Translations under genes and position numbers: made by a program
Assembly (NCBI RefSeq): GCF_003367705.1
Contig: NZ_CP031425.1
Coordinates: 682,001-746,000 of the forward strand
Direction: 5' to 3'
Source of the DNA: Microbacterium foliorum
Lineage (GTDB): Bacteria > Actinomycetota > Actinomycetes > Actinomycetales > Microbacteriaceae
Length of the DNA stretch: 64,000 nucleotides
Notes under the pieces: model-generated
What the model saw: only the letters and a program-made list of their open reading frames with translations
Database searches by the model: none
Told to the model about the DNA's origin: nothing
Shown here: in pieces, positions 49,029 to 56,611 of the stretch
Position numbering within the stretch: the first letter of the stretch is position 1
Layout: each line of letters opens with the position of its first letter

Positions 49029-50086
49029 CCCGCACGTACACCTTCGACCCACTGCCCGAGCCGGTCGTCGGCCCCGGGGAGTTCGTCTTCGCGGCCGTCG
49101 GTCTGGCGCACGGACACATTCACGGCATGGTCGAGCAGCTCATCGAGGCCGGTGCGACCCTGTCGCTGGTCTATGACGACGATGCCGCGAAGGTCGCGGA
49201 CTTCGTCGAACGGTTCCCGCAGGCGCGGGCCGCGGCGAGCGAGCAGGAGGTGCTCGAGGACCCCGCGGTGCAGCTCGTGGCGAGCGCCTCGATCGCGAAT
49301 CAGCGGGCTCCGCTCGGAGTGCGCGTGCTCGATGCGGGCAAGGACTTCTTCGCCGACAAGCCCGCGATCACCACGATCGACGACCTCATGGCAGCCCGCG
49401 CGGCTGTCGAGCGCACCGGTCGAAAATTCGCGGTCTACTACGGCGAGCGGGTGCACTCCGAGGCGGCGATCCTCGCCGGCCAGCTGATCGACCAGGGGGC
49501 GATCGGCACCGTGCTGCAGGTCGCGTCGTTCGGGCCGCACCGCATCGGCACCGGGCGCCCGGACTGGTTCTACGACCCGCAGCAGTACGGCGGCATCATC
49601 TGCGACATCGGCAGCCACAACTTCGAGCAGATGCTCCACTACACCGGCGCGACCGACGGCGAGATCGTCAGCTCGACGGTGGCGAACTACGCGCACCCTG
49701 AGACTCCTGGGCTGCAGGACTTCGGAGACGCGCACGTCGTGCTCGACAACGGCACCACCGGGTACGTGCGTGTGGACTGGTTCACCCCGGCGGGGCTCGA
49801 TGTCTTCGGCGATGGCCGCACCGTTCTTCTCGGCACCGACGGGTACATCGAGCTGCGCAAGTACACCGACATCACGACCGACAACGGCGGCGGGCAGGTG
49901 CTGCTGGTCAACCAGGACGGGCAGTTCCGGTTCGATGCGACGGGCAAGACCGGGTTCCCGTTCTTCGGGCACCTCATCCGCGACTGCCTCGACCGCACCG
50001 AGCACGCGATGACGCAGGCGCACGCCTTCACGGCGGCAGAGCTGAGCATCATCGCGCAGCGGGATGCTCGGGTGCTCGCCGGCTGA
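49025..50086 (+). CDS. Gfo/Idh/MocA family oxidoreductase
   Basis: A 353-residue oxidoreductase of a divergent subgroup: the first strand reads FVFAAVGLAHGHIHGMVEQL rather than the usual GxGxxG loop, with HGHIHG as a variant; FFADKPAITTIDDL replaces the common EKP. CDIGSHNFEQMLHYTGA is in the expected C-terminal-domain position. The altered nucleotide loop leaves cofactor preference uncertain. Last gene of the operon; a tandem repeat and xylB (convergent) follow. Confidence 0.87.
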   Translation: MTRTYTFDPLPEPVVGPGEFVFAAVGLAHGHIHGMVEQLIEAGATLSLVYDDDAAKVADFVERFPQARAAASEQEVLEDPAVQLVASASIANQRAPLGVRVLDAGKDFFADKPAITTIDDLMAARAAVERTGRKFAVYYGERVHSEAAILAGQLIDQGAIGTVLQVASFGPHRIGTGRPDWFYDPQQYGGIICDIGSHNFEQMLHYTGATDGEIVSSTVANYAHPETPGLQDFGDAHVVLDNGTTGYVRVDWFTPAGLDVFGDGRTVLLGTDGYIELRKYTDITTDNGGGQVLLVNQDGQFRFDATGKTGFPFFGHLIRDCLDRTEHAMTQAHAFTAAELSIIAQRDARVLAG

Positions 50087-50248
50087 CGGCATCCGTCGCG
50101 TGCGGCGGAGAACTGCGCCTCGGGAGGACGGATGCGGGGGATCTAACCTCCCGACGCGGAGTTCTCCTCCCGACGCAGAGTTCTCCTCCCGACGCAGAGT
50201 TCTCCTCCCGAGGCAGAGTTCTCCTCCCGAGGGGGTGCTGCCGCGGGC
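50087..50248. other. repeat-filled gap between convergent operons
   Basis: Apart from the 19-bp tandem repeat at 50148-50233, an inverted, imperfect copy of its unit (GGAGAACTGCGCCTCGGGAG) lies at about 50106-50125. Copies on the two sides could pair into a long hairpin acting as terminator. No gene is credible here. Confidence 0.5.
50148..50233. repeat. 19-bp tandem repeat, about 4.5 copies
   Basis: CTCCCGACGCAGAGTTCTC-type units begin at 50148, 50167, 50186, 50205 and 50224, a constant 19-base period; single changes (GCGGAG, GAGGCAG) mark individual copies. There are no spacers, so it is not a CRISPR array. Confidence 0.9.
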
Positions 50249-51535
50249 TCAGCCGACCAGCTGGGCCGCCTGTCGCGCCGCGCCCAGGGCGACGTATTCG
50301 CCGGGCTCGGGCACCTCGACCGTGAGGCCGAGGATGTCGGGAGCGATCCGCCGCACAGCCTCGGACTGCGCGCCCCCGCCGATGAGCAGGGCGCGCTCGA
50401 GGGGGATGCCGAGCTCGCGCAGGGCGTCGAGGCCCGCGCCGAGACCGCGCAGCATGCCCTCCACCGCGGCACGTGCGAGGTTGGCCCTCGTGGTCGACGC
50501 GAGCGTCATCCCCGACAGTGACGCCGTGGCGTCAGGCAGGTTCGGGGTGCGCTCGCCTTCGAAATAGGGGAGGAGCGTCAGCCCGGCCGCGCCGGGATCG
50601 GCGTGCAGGGCGAGGTCGCTGAACTCGCCGTGCGTGACCCCGAGCAGGGCCGCCGTGACATCGACGACCCTGGCCGCGTTCAGCGTCGCGACGAGCGGGA
50701 GGAAGTTCCCGGATGCATCGGCGAAGCCGGCGACGGTGCCGCTGGGGTCGATGATGGGCGTCCGGCTGATCGCGCAGACGGTGCCGGAGGTTCCGATCGA
50801 GACGACGACATCTCCCGGCACGGCACCGAGTCCGAGCGCTGCCGCCGCGTTGTCGCCCGCTCCTGCGCCGACGCGGCGCCCGTCGGCATCCGTCACCCAC
50901 TCGTCGTGCCCGAGCACACGCGGCAGCACCACGTCGTGTCCGAGCGCCGCCACCAGCAGCTCGCGGTCGTAGTCGCCGGTCGTGGGGTTCCAGTAGCCGG
51001 TGCCCGAGGCGTCGGAGCGGTCGGTGACGAGTTCGTCGAGCACAGGGTTCTCCGGCCCGAAGCCGCGCAGCCGCCAGGTCAGCCAGTCGTGCGGCAGCGC
51101 GACGGCGGCGACGCGCGCCGCGTTCTCTGGTTCGTGATCGCGCAGCCAGCGCAGCTTCGTGATCGTGAACGAGGCGACGGGCACCAGGCCCGTGCGCGCC
51201 GCCAGCACGGACGCACCGAACTCGTCGATCAGATCGGCCGCGGCCCCCGACGACCGGGTGTCGTTCCAGAGCAGGGCGTCACGGATGACTCGCCCTGACG
51301 CATCGAGGGCGACCATGCCGTGCTGCTGGCCGCCGATCGACCATGCCGCCACGTCGCCGAGCGAGCCCGCGTCGGTGATCGCGGCGTCGAGCGCGTGCCA
51401 CCAGGCCTCGGGGTCGACGGCCGTCCCCGAGGGGTGCGCCGCGCGACCGGTGCGGATGACCGCACCGGTCGCGGCGTCGACCACGACCGCCTTGCAGGAC
51501 TGGGTCGACGAGTCGATCCCGAGTACCAGCGGCAT
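50249..51535 (-). CDS. xylB: xylulokinase
   Basis: A 428-residue FGGY-family kinase that phosphorylates D-xylulose with [20 protein letters not shown] is the N-terminal phosphate loop, [11 protein letters not shown] the xylulokinase-type substrate loop, [40 protein letters not shown] and [14 protein letters not shown] follow in order. Somewhat short but within the actinobacterial range. Second gene after xylA, only five bases from its stop codon. Confidence 0.94.
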   Translation of the reverse strand: MPLVLGIDSSTQSCKAVVVDAATGAVIRTGRAAHPSGTAVDPEAWWHALDAAITDAGSLGDVAAWSIGGQQHGMVALDASGRVIRDALLWNDTRSSGAAADLIDEFGASVLAARTGLVPVASFTITKLRWLRDHEPENAARVAAVALPHDWLTWRLRGFGPENPVLDELVTDRSDASGTGYWNPTTGDYDRELLVAALGHDVVLPRVLGHDEWVTDADGRRVGAGAGDNAAAALGLGAVPGDVVVSIGTSGTVCAISRTPIIDPSGTVAGFADASGNFLPLVATLNAARVVDVTAALLGVTHGEFSDLALHADPGAAGLTLLPYFEGERTPNLPDATASLSGMTLASTTRANLARAAVEGMLRGLGAGLDALRELGIPLERALLIGGGAQSEAVRRIAPDILGLTVEVPEPGEYVALGAARQAAQLVG

Positions 51536-51540
51536 GGCGA

Positions 51541-52728
51541 TCAGCGGGCGCCGAGCAGGTGCTCGGTCGCGAGCTGCTGCAGGCGGACGAAGCCGAATCC
51601 CTTGCCGCCGAAGTACGCGCTCGCGTCGAAGTCCTCATAGGCGGAGCGGTCCGCGAGCAGGTCGTCGTAGGACTCGCCGGGGTCGAGGGTGGGCGTCGCC
51701 AGCTCGTCGACGCGCGCTGCGGCGAGCGCCTCCTGCACCTCGGGGTCGGCGCGGAATGCGGCGGCCCGCTCCTTGAGCAGCAGGTAGGTGCGCATGTTCG
51801 CGGCGGCCGAGTCCCAGACCCCGGACTCGTCCTCGGTGCGGCTGGGCTTGTAGTCGAAGTGCCGGGGCCCGTCGTAGGCGGGAACGCCCCCGGGGCCGCC
51901 GTTCTCGAGCAGGTCGACCAGCGAGAACGCGTTGTGCAGGTCGCCGTGGCCGAACACGAGATCCTGGTCGTACTTGATGCCCCGCTGGCCGTTGAGGTCG
52001 ATGTGGAACAGCTTGCCGTGGAACAGGGCCTGTGCGATGCCGGCGGTGAAGTTGAGCCCGGCCATCTGCTCATGACCGACCTCGGGGTTCACGCCCACGA
52101 GCTCGGGGCGCTCGAGCGAGTCGATGAACGCGATCGCGTGCCCGAGGGTGGGCAGGAGGATGTCGCCTCGCGGCTCGTTCGGCTTGGGCTCGATGGCGAA
52201 GCGGATGTCGTAGCCCTTGTCGGTGACGTAGTCGCCGAGCAGGTTGACCGCCTCGCGGTAGCGTTCGAGCGCCTGGCGGATGTCTTTCGCGGAGTCGTAC
52301 TCGGCGCCTTCGCGACCGCCCCACATCACGAACGTCTTGGCGCCGAGCTCGGCGGCGAGGTCGAGGTTGCGCAGCACCTTGCGCAGGGCGAATCGCCGCA
52401 CGTCGCGGTCGTTCGAGGTGAAGCCGCCGTCTTTGAAGACGGGGGCGCTGAAGAGGTTGGTCGTCACCATCGGAACGATCAGGCCGGTGTCGGCGAGCGC
52501 GCCGGTGAGGCGGTCGATCTGCGTCTGGCGCTCGGCGTCGGTCGATCCGAAGGCGAACAGGTCGTCGTCGTGGAAGGTGAGACCGTAGGCGCCCAGCTCT
52601 GCGAGCTTCTCGACGGCATGGACGACGTCGAGCGCGGGCCGGGTGGGGCCGCCGAACGGGTCGGCTCCGTTGTAGCCCACGGTCCACAGGCCGAAGGAGA
52701 ACTTGTCGTCACGGGTGGGAGTGGGCAT
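51541..52728 (-). CDS. xylA: xylose isomerase
   Basis: A 395-residue class I, actinobacterial-type D-xylose isomerase producing D-xylulose. [17 protein letters not shown] at the start, catalytic His53 and Asp56 in [19 protein letters not shown], the [10 protein letters not shown] metal-site motif near 180, [10 protein letters not shown] and [10 protein letters not shown] near 240. AGGAG precedes the ATG. Its promoter overlaps a perfect inverted repeat shared with the divergent ROK gene. Confidence 0.97.
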   Translation of the reverse strand: MPTPTRDDKFSFGLWTVGYNGADPFGGPTRPALDVVHAVEKLAELGAYGLTFHDDDLFAFGSTDAERQTQIDRLTGALADTGLIVPMVTTNLFSAPVFKDGGFTSNDRDVRRFALRKVLRNLDLAAELGAKTFVMWGGREGAEYDSAKDIRQALERYREAVNLLGDYVTDKGYDIRFAIEPKPNEPRGDILLPTLGHAIAFIDSLERPELVGVNPEVGHEQMAGLNFTAGIAQALFHGKLFHIDLNGQRGIKYDQDLVFGHGDLHNAFSLVDLLENGGPGGVPAYDGPRHFDYKPSRTEDESGVWDSAAANMRTYLLLKERAAAFRADPEVQEALAAARVDELATPTLDPGESYDDLLADRSAYEDFDASAYFGGKGFGFVRLQQLATEHLLGAR

Positions 52729-52756
52729 GTCTGCTCCTGTGCAGGTCAGCGAATAA

Positions 52757-52771
52757 GTTGTGAATCACAAC
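52757..52771. promoter_or_regulatory. xyl operator (ROK/XylR site)
   Basis: GTTGTGA-A-TCACAAC, seven-base arms without mismatch. It overlaps the -10 hexamer of xylA and lies about 45 bases from the ROK start. Confidence 0.8.
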
Positions 52772-52797
52772 ATATCTCATGTCCGGGTGGTCGTCCA
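52769..52797 (-). promoter_or_regulatory. xylAB promoter
   Basis: On the minus strand TGGACG (52792-52797) and TATGTT (52769-52774) are 17 bases apart. The operator begins within the -10 and continues over the expected start point. Confidence 0.6.
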
Positions 52798-52802
52798 CCC
52801 CC

Positions 52803-52808
52803 TACAGT
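52803..52808 (+). promoter_or_regulatory. -10 hexamer of the ROK regulator gene (leaderless type)
   Basis: TACAGT is followed by GAAGGG and the ATG at 52815, again a six-base gap. GAAGGG touches the ATG and would be too close for a normal ribosome binding site. Confidence 0.45.
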
Positions 52809-52814
52809 GAAGGG

Positions 52815-53999
52815 ATGCCGTCACAGCCGAGCCCCGCGCCGGGCACGCGCGCCCACAATCTCTCGCGCGTCCTGCGGGTCGTGCACGAGGACGGCGCCCG
52901 CTCGAGGGCCGCTCTCACGGAGCAGACCGGACTGAACCGTTCGACGATCGCCGACCTGGTGGGGGAGCTGGTGCGCCGGGGACTCGTCGACGAGCGCATC
53001 CCCGACATCGCGGGTCGGGTGGGTCGCCCGTCGCCGGTCGTGAGCGCGTCGGCTCGAGTCGTCGCGATCGCGGTGAACCCCGAGGTGGACGCCATCGAGA
53101 TCGCCGCCGTCGGCCTCGACCGCAGCATCCTCGCGCGCGAGCGGCTGCCCAACCGCGACACTCCCACGCCCGAGGCCGTCGCCGAGACGATCGCCGGTCG
53201 CGTGGCGGCCTGGCGGGACGGCCCCCTCGCCGACGCGCGCATCGAGGCCGTCGGCGTCGCGGTGCCCGGTCTCGTGCGCACCTCCGACGGCGTCGTGCGC
53301 AACGCCCCGCACCTGGCGTGGATCGACGTGCCGCTCGCTGAGCTGGTGCGGGCTGCGACCGGCACGCCGACCTTCGTCGACAACGACGCCACGCTCGGCG
53401 CCATCGCCGAGCACCGCTACGGTGCCGGGCGGGGAATCGACGACATCGTGTACCTGAACGGCGGGGCGTCGGGCATCGGCGGCGGCCTGATCATCCACGG
53501 TCGGGCGGTCGCGGGGGCGGGCGGCTACGCGGGGGAGTTCGGACAGAACCGGCCGCGCATCTCGGCGGACGGCGACCGCCGCACCGGCGACGGCGTGCTC
53601 GAAGCGGAGGTGAGTCGGCGGCTGCTGCTCGACGCGGTCGGCCTCGACGCGGTCGGCCCGCACGCCGCCGATGACGAGACGCTCGACGCCGAGCTCTCCG
53701 CCTCGACCTCGGACGCGGTGTCCGACGAGATCACGCGCCAGGCGCACGTGCTCGCGAGCGCACTGGCCAACGCCGTCAACGTGCTCAATCCGAGCCTCGT
53801 CGTGCTCGGCGGCTTCCTCGCGACGATCGCGGATCTGCGCTCCGAGCAGATCGCCGCAGACGTCGGCGCTCTCGCGATGTCCGAGAGTGTCGAGGGGCTC
53901 GAGATCCGTCCTGCTGACCTCGGTGCAGACCGCCTGCTGATCGGAGCCGCCGAACTCGCCTTCGCCGGTCTGCTGGCGGACCCGGGGGAGCGCAGCTGA
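52815..53999 (+). CDS. ROK family transcriptional repressor (XylR type)
   Basis: A 394-residue protein with an N-terminal winged helix-turn-helix (RAALTEQTGLNRSTIADLVG near 30-50, then GLVDE and GRPS wing) and a ROK sugar-kinase-like domain (GVAVPGLV, FVDNDATLGAIAEHRYGAGR, NGGASGIGGGLIIHG, AGEFG). The Cys-rich zinc motif normally found after the GEFG segment is absent (RISADGDRRTGDGVLEAE), so zinc binding and kinase activity are unlikely. Divergent from xylAB with a perfect palindrome between, strongly suggesting xylose-responsive repression. Confidence 0.92.
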   Translation: MPSQPSPAPGTRAHNLSRVLRVVHEDGARSRAALTEQTGLNRSTIADLVGELVRRGLVDERIPDIAGRVGRPSPVVSASARVVAIAVNPEVDAIEIAAVGLDRSILARERLPNRDTPTPEAVAETIAGRVAAWRDGPLADARIEAVGVAVPGLVRTSDGVVRNAPHLAWIDVPLAELVRAATGTPTFVDNDATLGAIAEHRYGAGRGIDDIVYLNGGASGIGGGLIIHGRAVAGAGGYAGEFGQNRPRISADGDRRTGDGVLEAEVSRRLLLDAVGLDAVGPHAADDETLDAELSASTSDAVSDEITRQAHVLASALANAVNVLNPSLVVLGGFLATIADLRSEQIAADVGALAMSESVEGLEIRPADLGADRLLIGAAELAFAGLLADPGERS

Positions 54000-54075
54000 G
54001 CCCGCCCGATGTCGGACGTCGGTGCGACACTGTCGCCGCGGCGGGAGGCCGTGTCCGGCAGTGAGAGGAACGGCG

Positions 54076-54711
54076 ATGGCGATCGATCCGAAGAAGACGC
54101 TCGACGCCTACCGAGCGAGGCGGGGCGAGTTCCGCATCCTCGAGGTGCCGGCGATGCAGTACCTGATGATCGACGGTGCGGGTGACCCGAACACGGCGCC
54201 GGCCTACTCCGATGCCGTCGGGGCGCTCTTCCCGCTGGCCTACACGCTCAAGTTCGAGAGCAGGAAGAGCCTCGGAATCGACACGGTCGTGATGCCGCTG
54301 GAAGGGCTGTGGCACGCGCCCGACATGGAGTCGTTCACCTCGCGGCGAGACAAGTCGGCGTGGGTGTGGACGCTGATGGTCATGGTTCCCGACCATGTCA
54401 CGCCCGAGATGTTCACCGACGCCGTCGAGGCGGTCGAGCAGAAGGCGGCGAAGAAGAAGCAGCCGCAGAAACCGGCACTGCGCACGGTGCGCCTCGAGAC
54501 GCTCGACGAGGGACTCTGCGTGCAGACCCTGCACGTCGGCTCGTACGACGACGAAGCCCCGGTCCTCGCCGATCTGCATGAGCGGTTCATCCCCGACAAC
54601 GGCCTGCGCATGACGGGCTTGCATCATGAGGTCTACCTCAGCGACGTCCGGCGGGTCCAGCCGGCGAGGCTCCGCACCATCCTGCGGCAGCCGGTCGAGC
54701 GCGTGGGGTGA
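54076..54711 (+). CDS. GyrI-like small-molecule-binding domain protein
   Basis: A 211-residue stand-alone GyrI-like/SOUL-type domain protein: MAIDPKKTLDAYRARRGEFR, MQYLMIDGAGDPNTAPAYSD and the two-module layout with LRTVRLETLDEG and MTGLHHEVYLSDVRRV at the end match the GyrI-like domain family that binds small hydrophobic ligands or hydrolyses cyclopropanes in some members. GAGAGGAAC lies eight bases before ATG 54076. Monocistronic; a strong hairpin follows the stop. Function not known here. Confidence 0.83.
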   Translation: MAIDPKKTLDAYRARRGEFRILEVPAMQYLMIDGAGDPNTAPAYSDAVGALFPLAYTLKFESRKSLGIDTVVMPLEGLWHAPDMESFTSRRDKSAWVWTLMVMVPDHVTPEMFTDAVEAVEQKAAKKKQPQKPALRTVRLETLDEGLCVQTLHVGSYDDEAPVLADLHERFIPDNGLRMTGLHHEVYLSDVRRVQPARLRTILRQPVERVG

Positions 54712-54722
54712 CCCACCGGTCC

Positions 54723-54770
54723 GACGCTGAGGCCGGAGAGCGCCCGATGCGCCTCTCCGACCTCAGCGTC
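54723..54770. terminator. long hairpin terminator
   Basis: GACGCTGAGG (54723-54732) pairs with CCTCAGCGTC (54761-54770) and, after one mismatch, CGGAGAG pairs with CTCTCCG. It lies between the convergent GyrI-like and SnoaL-like genes. Confidence 0.85.
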
Positions 54771-54799
54771 AGCCTCGGGCGTGGCCGCTGCTTTCCGCC

Positions 54800-55192
54800 T
54801 CAGGCGTGGCCCCAGAACGCGTCTTCCGCCTGCTGGTCCTCACTGATCAGCCACACCTCCGCGATCCGCCCGGCCGCCACGCGGAACACATCGACGCCGT
54901 GCTGATCGAGATCCGCATATCCCTCGCGCGCGGCGCGGAAGCGCACCGTCGCCGACACGAGATCGCCGCTCTCGGTCACCGAGTCGGTCTCAAGGACGAA
55001 GGTGCCACCGCTCAGCTCCATGAAGTGACCGAGATGCGCCATGATCGCCTCAGAGCCGACCTTGTCGCCGGAGACCTGGCTCCTGCCCGGCTGGTGCCAG
55101 ACGGCATCCGCGGCGAACGTCTCCGCCAGCGCCTGCATGTCTCCCGCGGCCATGGCCGCCCCGTACTGTCCCACGATGTCGATCGCCGACAT
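54800..55192 (-). CDS. SnoaL-like / nuclear transport factor 2-fold protein
   Basis: A 130-residue cone-shaped NTF2-fold protein: IVGQYGAAMAAGDMQALAET, FAADAVWHQPG, MELSGGTFVLET, VRFRAAREG and VDVFRVAAGRIAEVWLISED are the usual strands, with the WHQPG His and a later Asp in the usual ligand-pocket position. It may be an enzyme (aldol or isomerase type) or a binding protein. GAGGAGGAC precedes the ATG. Divergent from the HxlR gene, so probably regulated by it. Confidence 0.85.
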   Translation of the reverse strand: MSAIDIVGQYGAAMAAGDMQALAETFAADAVWHQPGRSQVSGDKVGSEAIMAHLGHFMELSGGTFVLETDSVTESGDLVSATVRFRAAREGYADLDQHGVDVFRVAAGRIAEVWLISEDQQAEDAFWGHA

Positions 55193-55282
55193 GATGTCCT
55201 CCTCGTTGTCTCGGTATTCTGAGCATCCAGCGTCTCCATACAGGCGTGGTCACTTCAACGTCACCGGAGGGATGCCGAGCGG

Positions 55283-55732
55283 ATGAGCCCCTCATGGACC
55301 GTGTTCTCCTCCAGTTGCCCGTCGCGCGCGTCGTTGGCGCGGGTGGCCAACAAGTGGACCGCGATGATCGTGATCCTCCTGCACGAGGAGCCGTTGCGGT
55401 TCGGCGAGCTGCACCGGAAGGTCGAGGGGATCACGAAGAAGGTCCTGGTCGACACTCTTCGCGCACTCGACCGTGACGGCATGCTCGTGCGCGCGGTGGA
55501 CGACGACGGACATGCACGCTATCGGCTCACCCCGCTCGGGCGCACACTGCACGAACCGCTGCAGGCTCTGCGGATCTGGGCGGAATCGCATGTCGACGAG
55601 GTCCTCGACGCCCAGGATCGCTACGACGACGAGGCCGACCGTCGACTTCTCGGCGGCAGCGATGGCGCGGGCGTGAGCGCCGCCGTGCGCCCCACCGATG
55701 CCTCGCCACGCGGCGATATCCTGCAGGGATGA
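55283..55732 (+). CDS. HxlR family winged-helix regulator
   Basis: A 149-residue HxlR-type regulator. ANKWTAMIVILLHEEPLRFG, ELHRKVEGITKKVLVDTLRA and LDRDGMLVRAVDDDGHARYR are the winged-helix core; the expected N-terminal Cys is present (SSSCPSRASLA). It has about 25 extra acidic and Gly-rich residues at the C-terminus. The stop overlaps the DUF1206 start by four bases. The intergenic region with the divergent SnoaL gene contains GTAT and ATAC ends 24 bases apart that may be operator halves. Confidence 0.86.
   Translation: MSPSWTVFSSSCPSRASLARVANKWTAMIVILLHEEPLRFGELHRKVEGITKKVLVDTLRALDRDGMLVRAVDDDGHARYRLTPLGRTLHEPLQALRIWAESHVDEVLDAQDRYDDEADRRLLGGSDGAGVSAAVRPTDASPRGDILQG
55717..55722 (+). promoter_or_regulatory. 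possible internal -10 hexamer of the DUF1206 gene
   Basis: TATCCT is followed by GCAGGG and the ATG at 55729, inside the end of the HxlR gene. It could give DUF1206 its own leaderless transcript besides read-through from the HxlR gene; GCAGGG is not a clear RBS. Confidence 0.35.
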
Positions 55733-56529
55733 CCTCCTCTCCGAAGGATGCCGCGCGCACGGCCCAACATTCCGATGCCTTCCGCCGTGTGGCACGGGCG
55801 GGTTTCGTGATGGTGGGTGTGGTGCACATCATCATCGGAGCCATAGCCATCTCGATCGCTTCGGGCGGTGGCGGGGATGCCGATCAGGACGGCGCGATGG
55901 AGCAGATCCGCTCGACGCCGATCGGCGGCCTGCTGCTCGCCGTGGTCGCCGCGGCGCTCATCGCGCTGGCGATCTGGCAGGGCGTGGCCGCGTTCGTCGC
56001 GGTCGGCGGCGAGGTGAAGAAGTGGGGGCAGCGCATCAAGCTGGTCGGCATCGCCATCGCGTACCTGGTGATCTCCGGTCTCGCGCTCGTCTACGCGTTC
56101 GGCGGCGACGTGGAATCCGAGGAGTCGTCGAAGACGCTCAGTGCCGTGCTGCTGTCGGCGCCCGGCGGCGTCTTCCTGCTGATCGCGATCGGCCTGACCG
56201 TCGTGGGCGTGGGCATCGGCTTCCTCGTCAGCGGCGTGACCACCGGCTTCCGCAAGATGCTCGACCTGCCGTCGGGAGCGGGGCGTCCGCCCATCGTCGT
56301 GCTCGGGATCTTCGGATACATCGCCAAGGGCATCGCCGTCGGCGTCACCGGCGTGCTGTTCGTCGTCGCCGCATGGACGCATGACGCAGAGAAGTCGGGC
56401 GGCCTCGACGCGGCGCTGCGCAGTCTCATCGAGCTGCCGTTCGGACGTGTCGTGCTGTGGGTCGTCGGTCTCGGGCTCGCGCTGTACGGCGTGTTCTCGA
56501 TCGTGCGCGCCCGCTATGCCCGGATGTGA
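55729..56529 (+). CDS. DUF1206 domain membrane protein
   Basis: A 266-residue integral membrane protein made of three similar two-helix units: FVMVGVVHIIIGAIAISIAS with LLLAVVAAALIALAIWQGVA, then IKLVGIAIAYLVISGLALVY with FLLIAIGLTVVGVGIGFLVS, then ILGIFGYIAKGIAVGVTGVL with VLWVVGLGLALYGVFSIVRA. The three-fold repeat with RVARAG / RIKLVG / RPPIVVLG leads is the DUF1206 pattern of actinobacteria and cyanobacteria. Function unknown. Translationally coupled to the HxlR gene. Confidence 0.88.
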   Translation: MTSSPKDAARTAQHSDAFRRVARAGFVMVGVVHIIIGAIAISIASGGGGDADQDGAMEQIRSTPIGGLLLAVVAAALIALAIWQGVAAFVAVGGEVKKWGQRIKLVGIAIAYLVISGLALVYAFGGDVESEESSKTLSAVLLSAPGGVFLLIAIGLTVVGVGIGFLVSGVTTGFRKMLDLPSGAGRPPIVVLGIFGYIAKGIAVGVTGVLFVVAAWTHDAEKSGGLDAALRSLIELPFGRVVLWVVGLGLALYGVFSIVRARYARM

Positions 56530-56611
56530 GCAGCGGCACGACGACCGGGTGCGACGAGCGCGACCGAGCGCGGGTGACCCGTCTCGTCCCGCCGGATGAG
56601 AAGCTAGAAGG

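Noticed and set aside
50148-50233. A CRISPR array
   Set aside because: The 19-base units are contiguous with no spacers and no cas genes are in the window.
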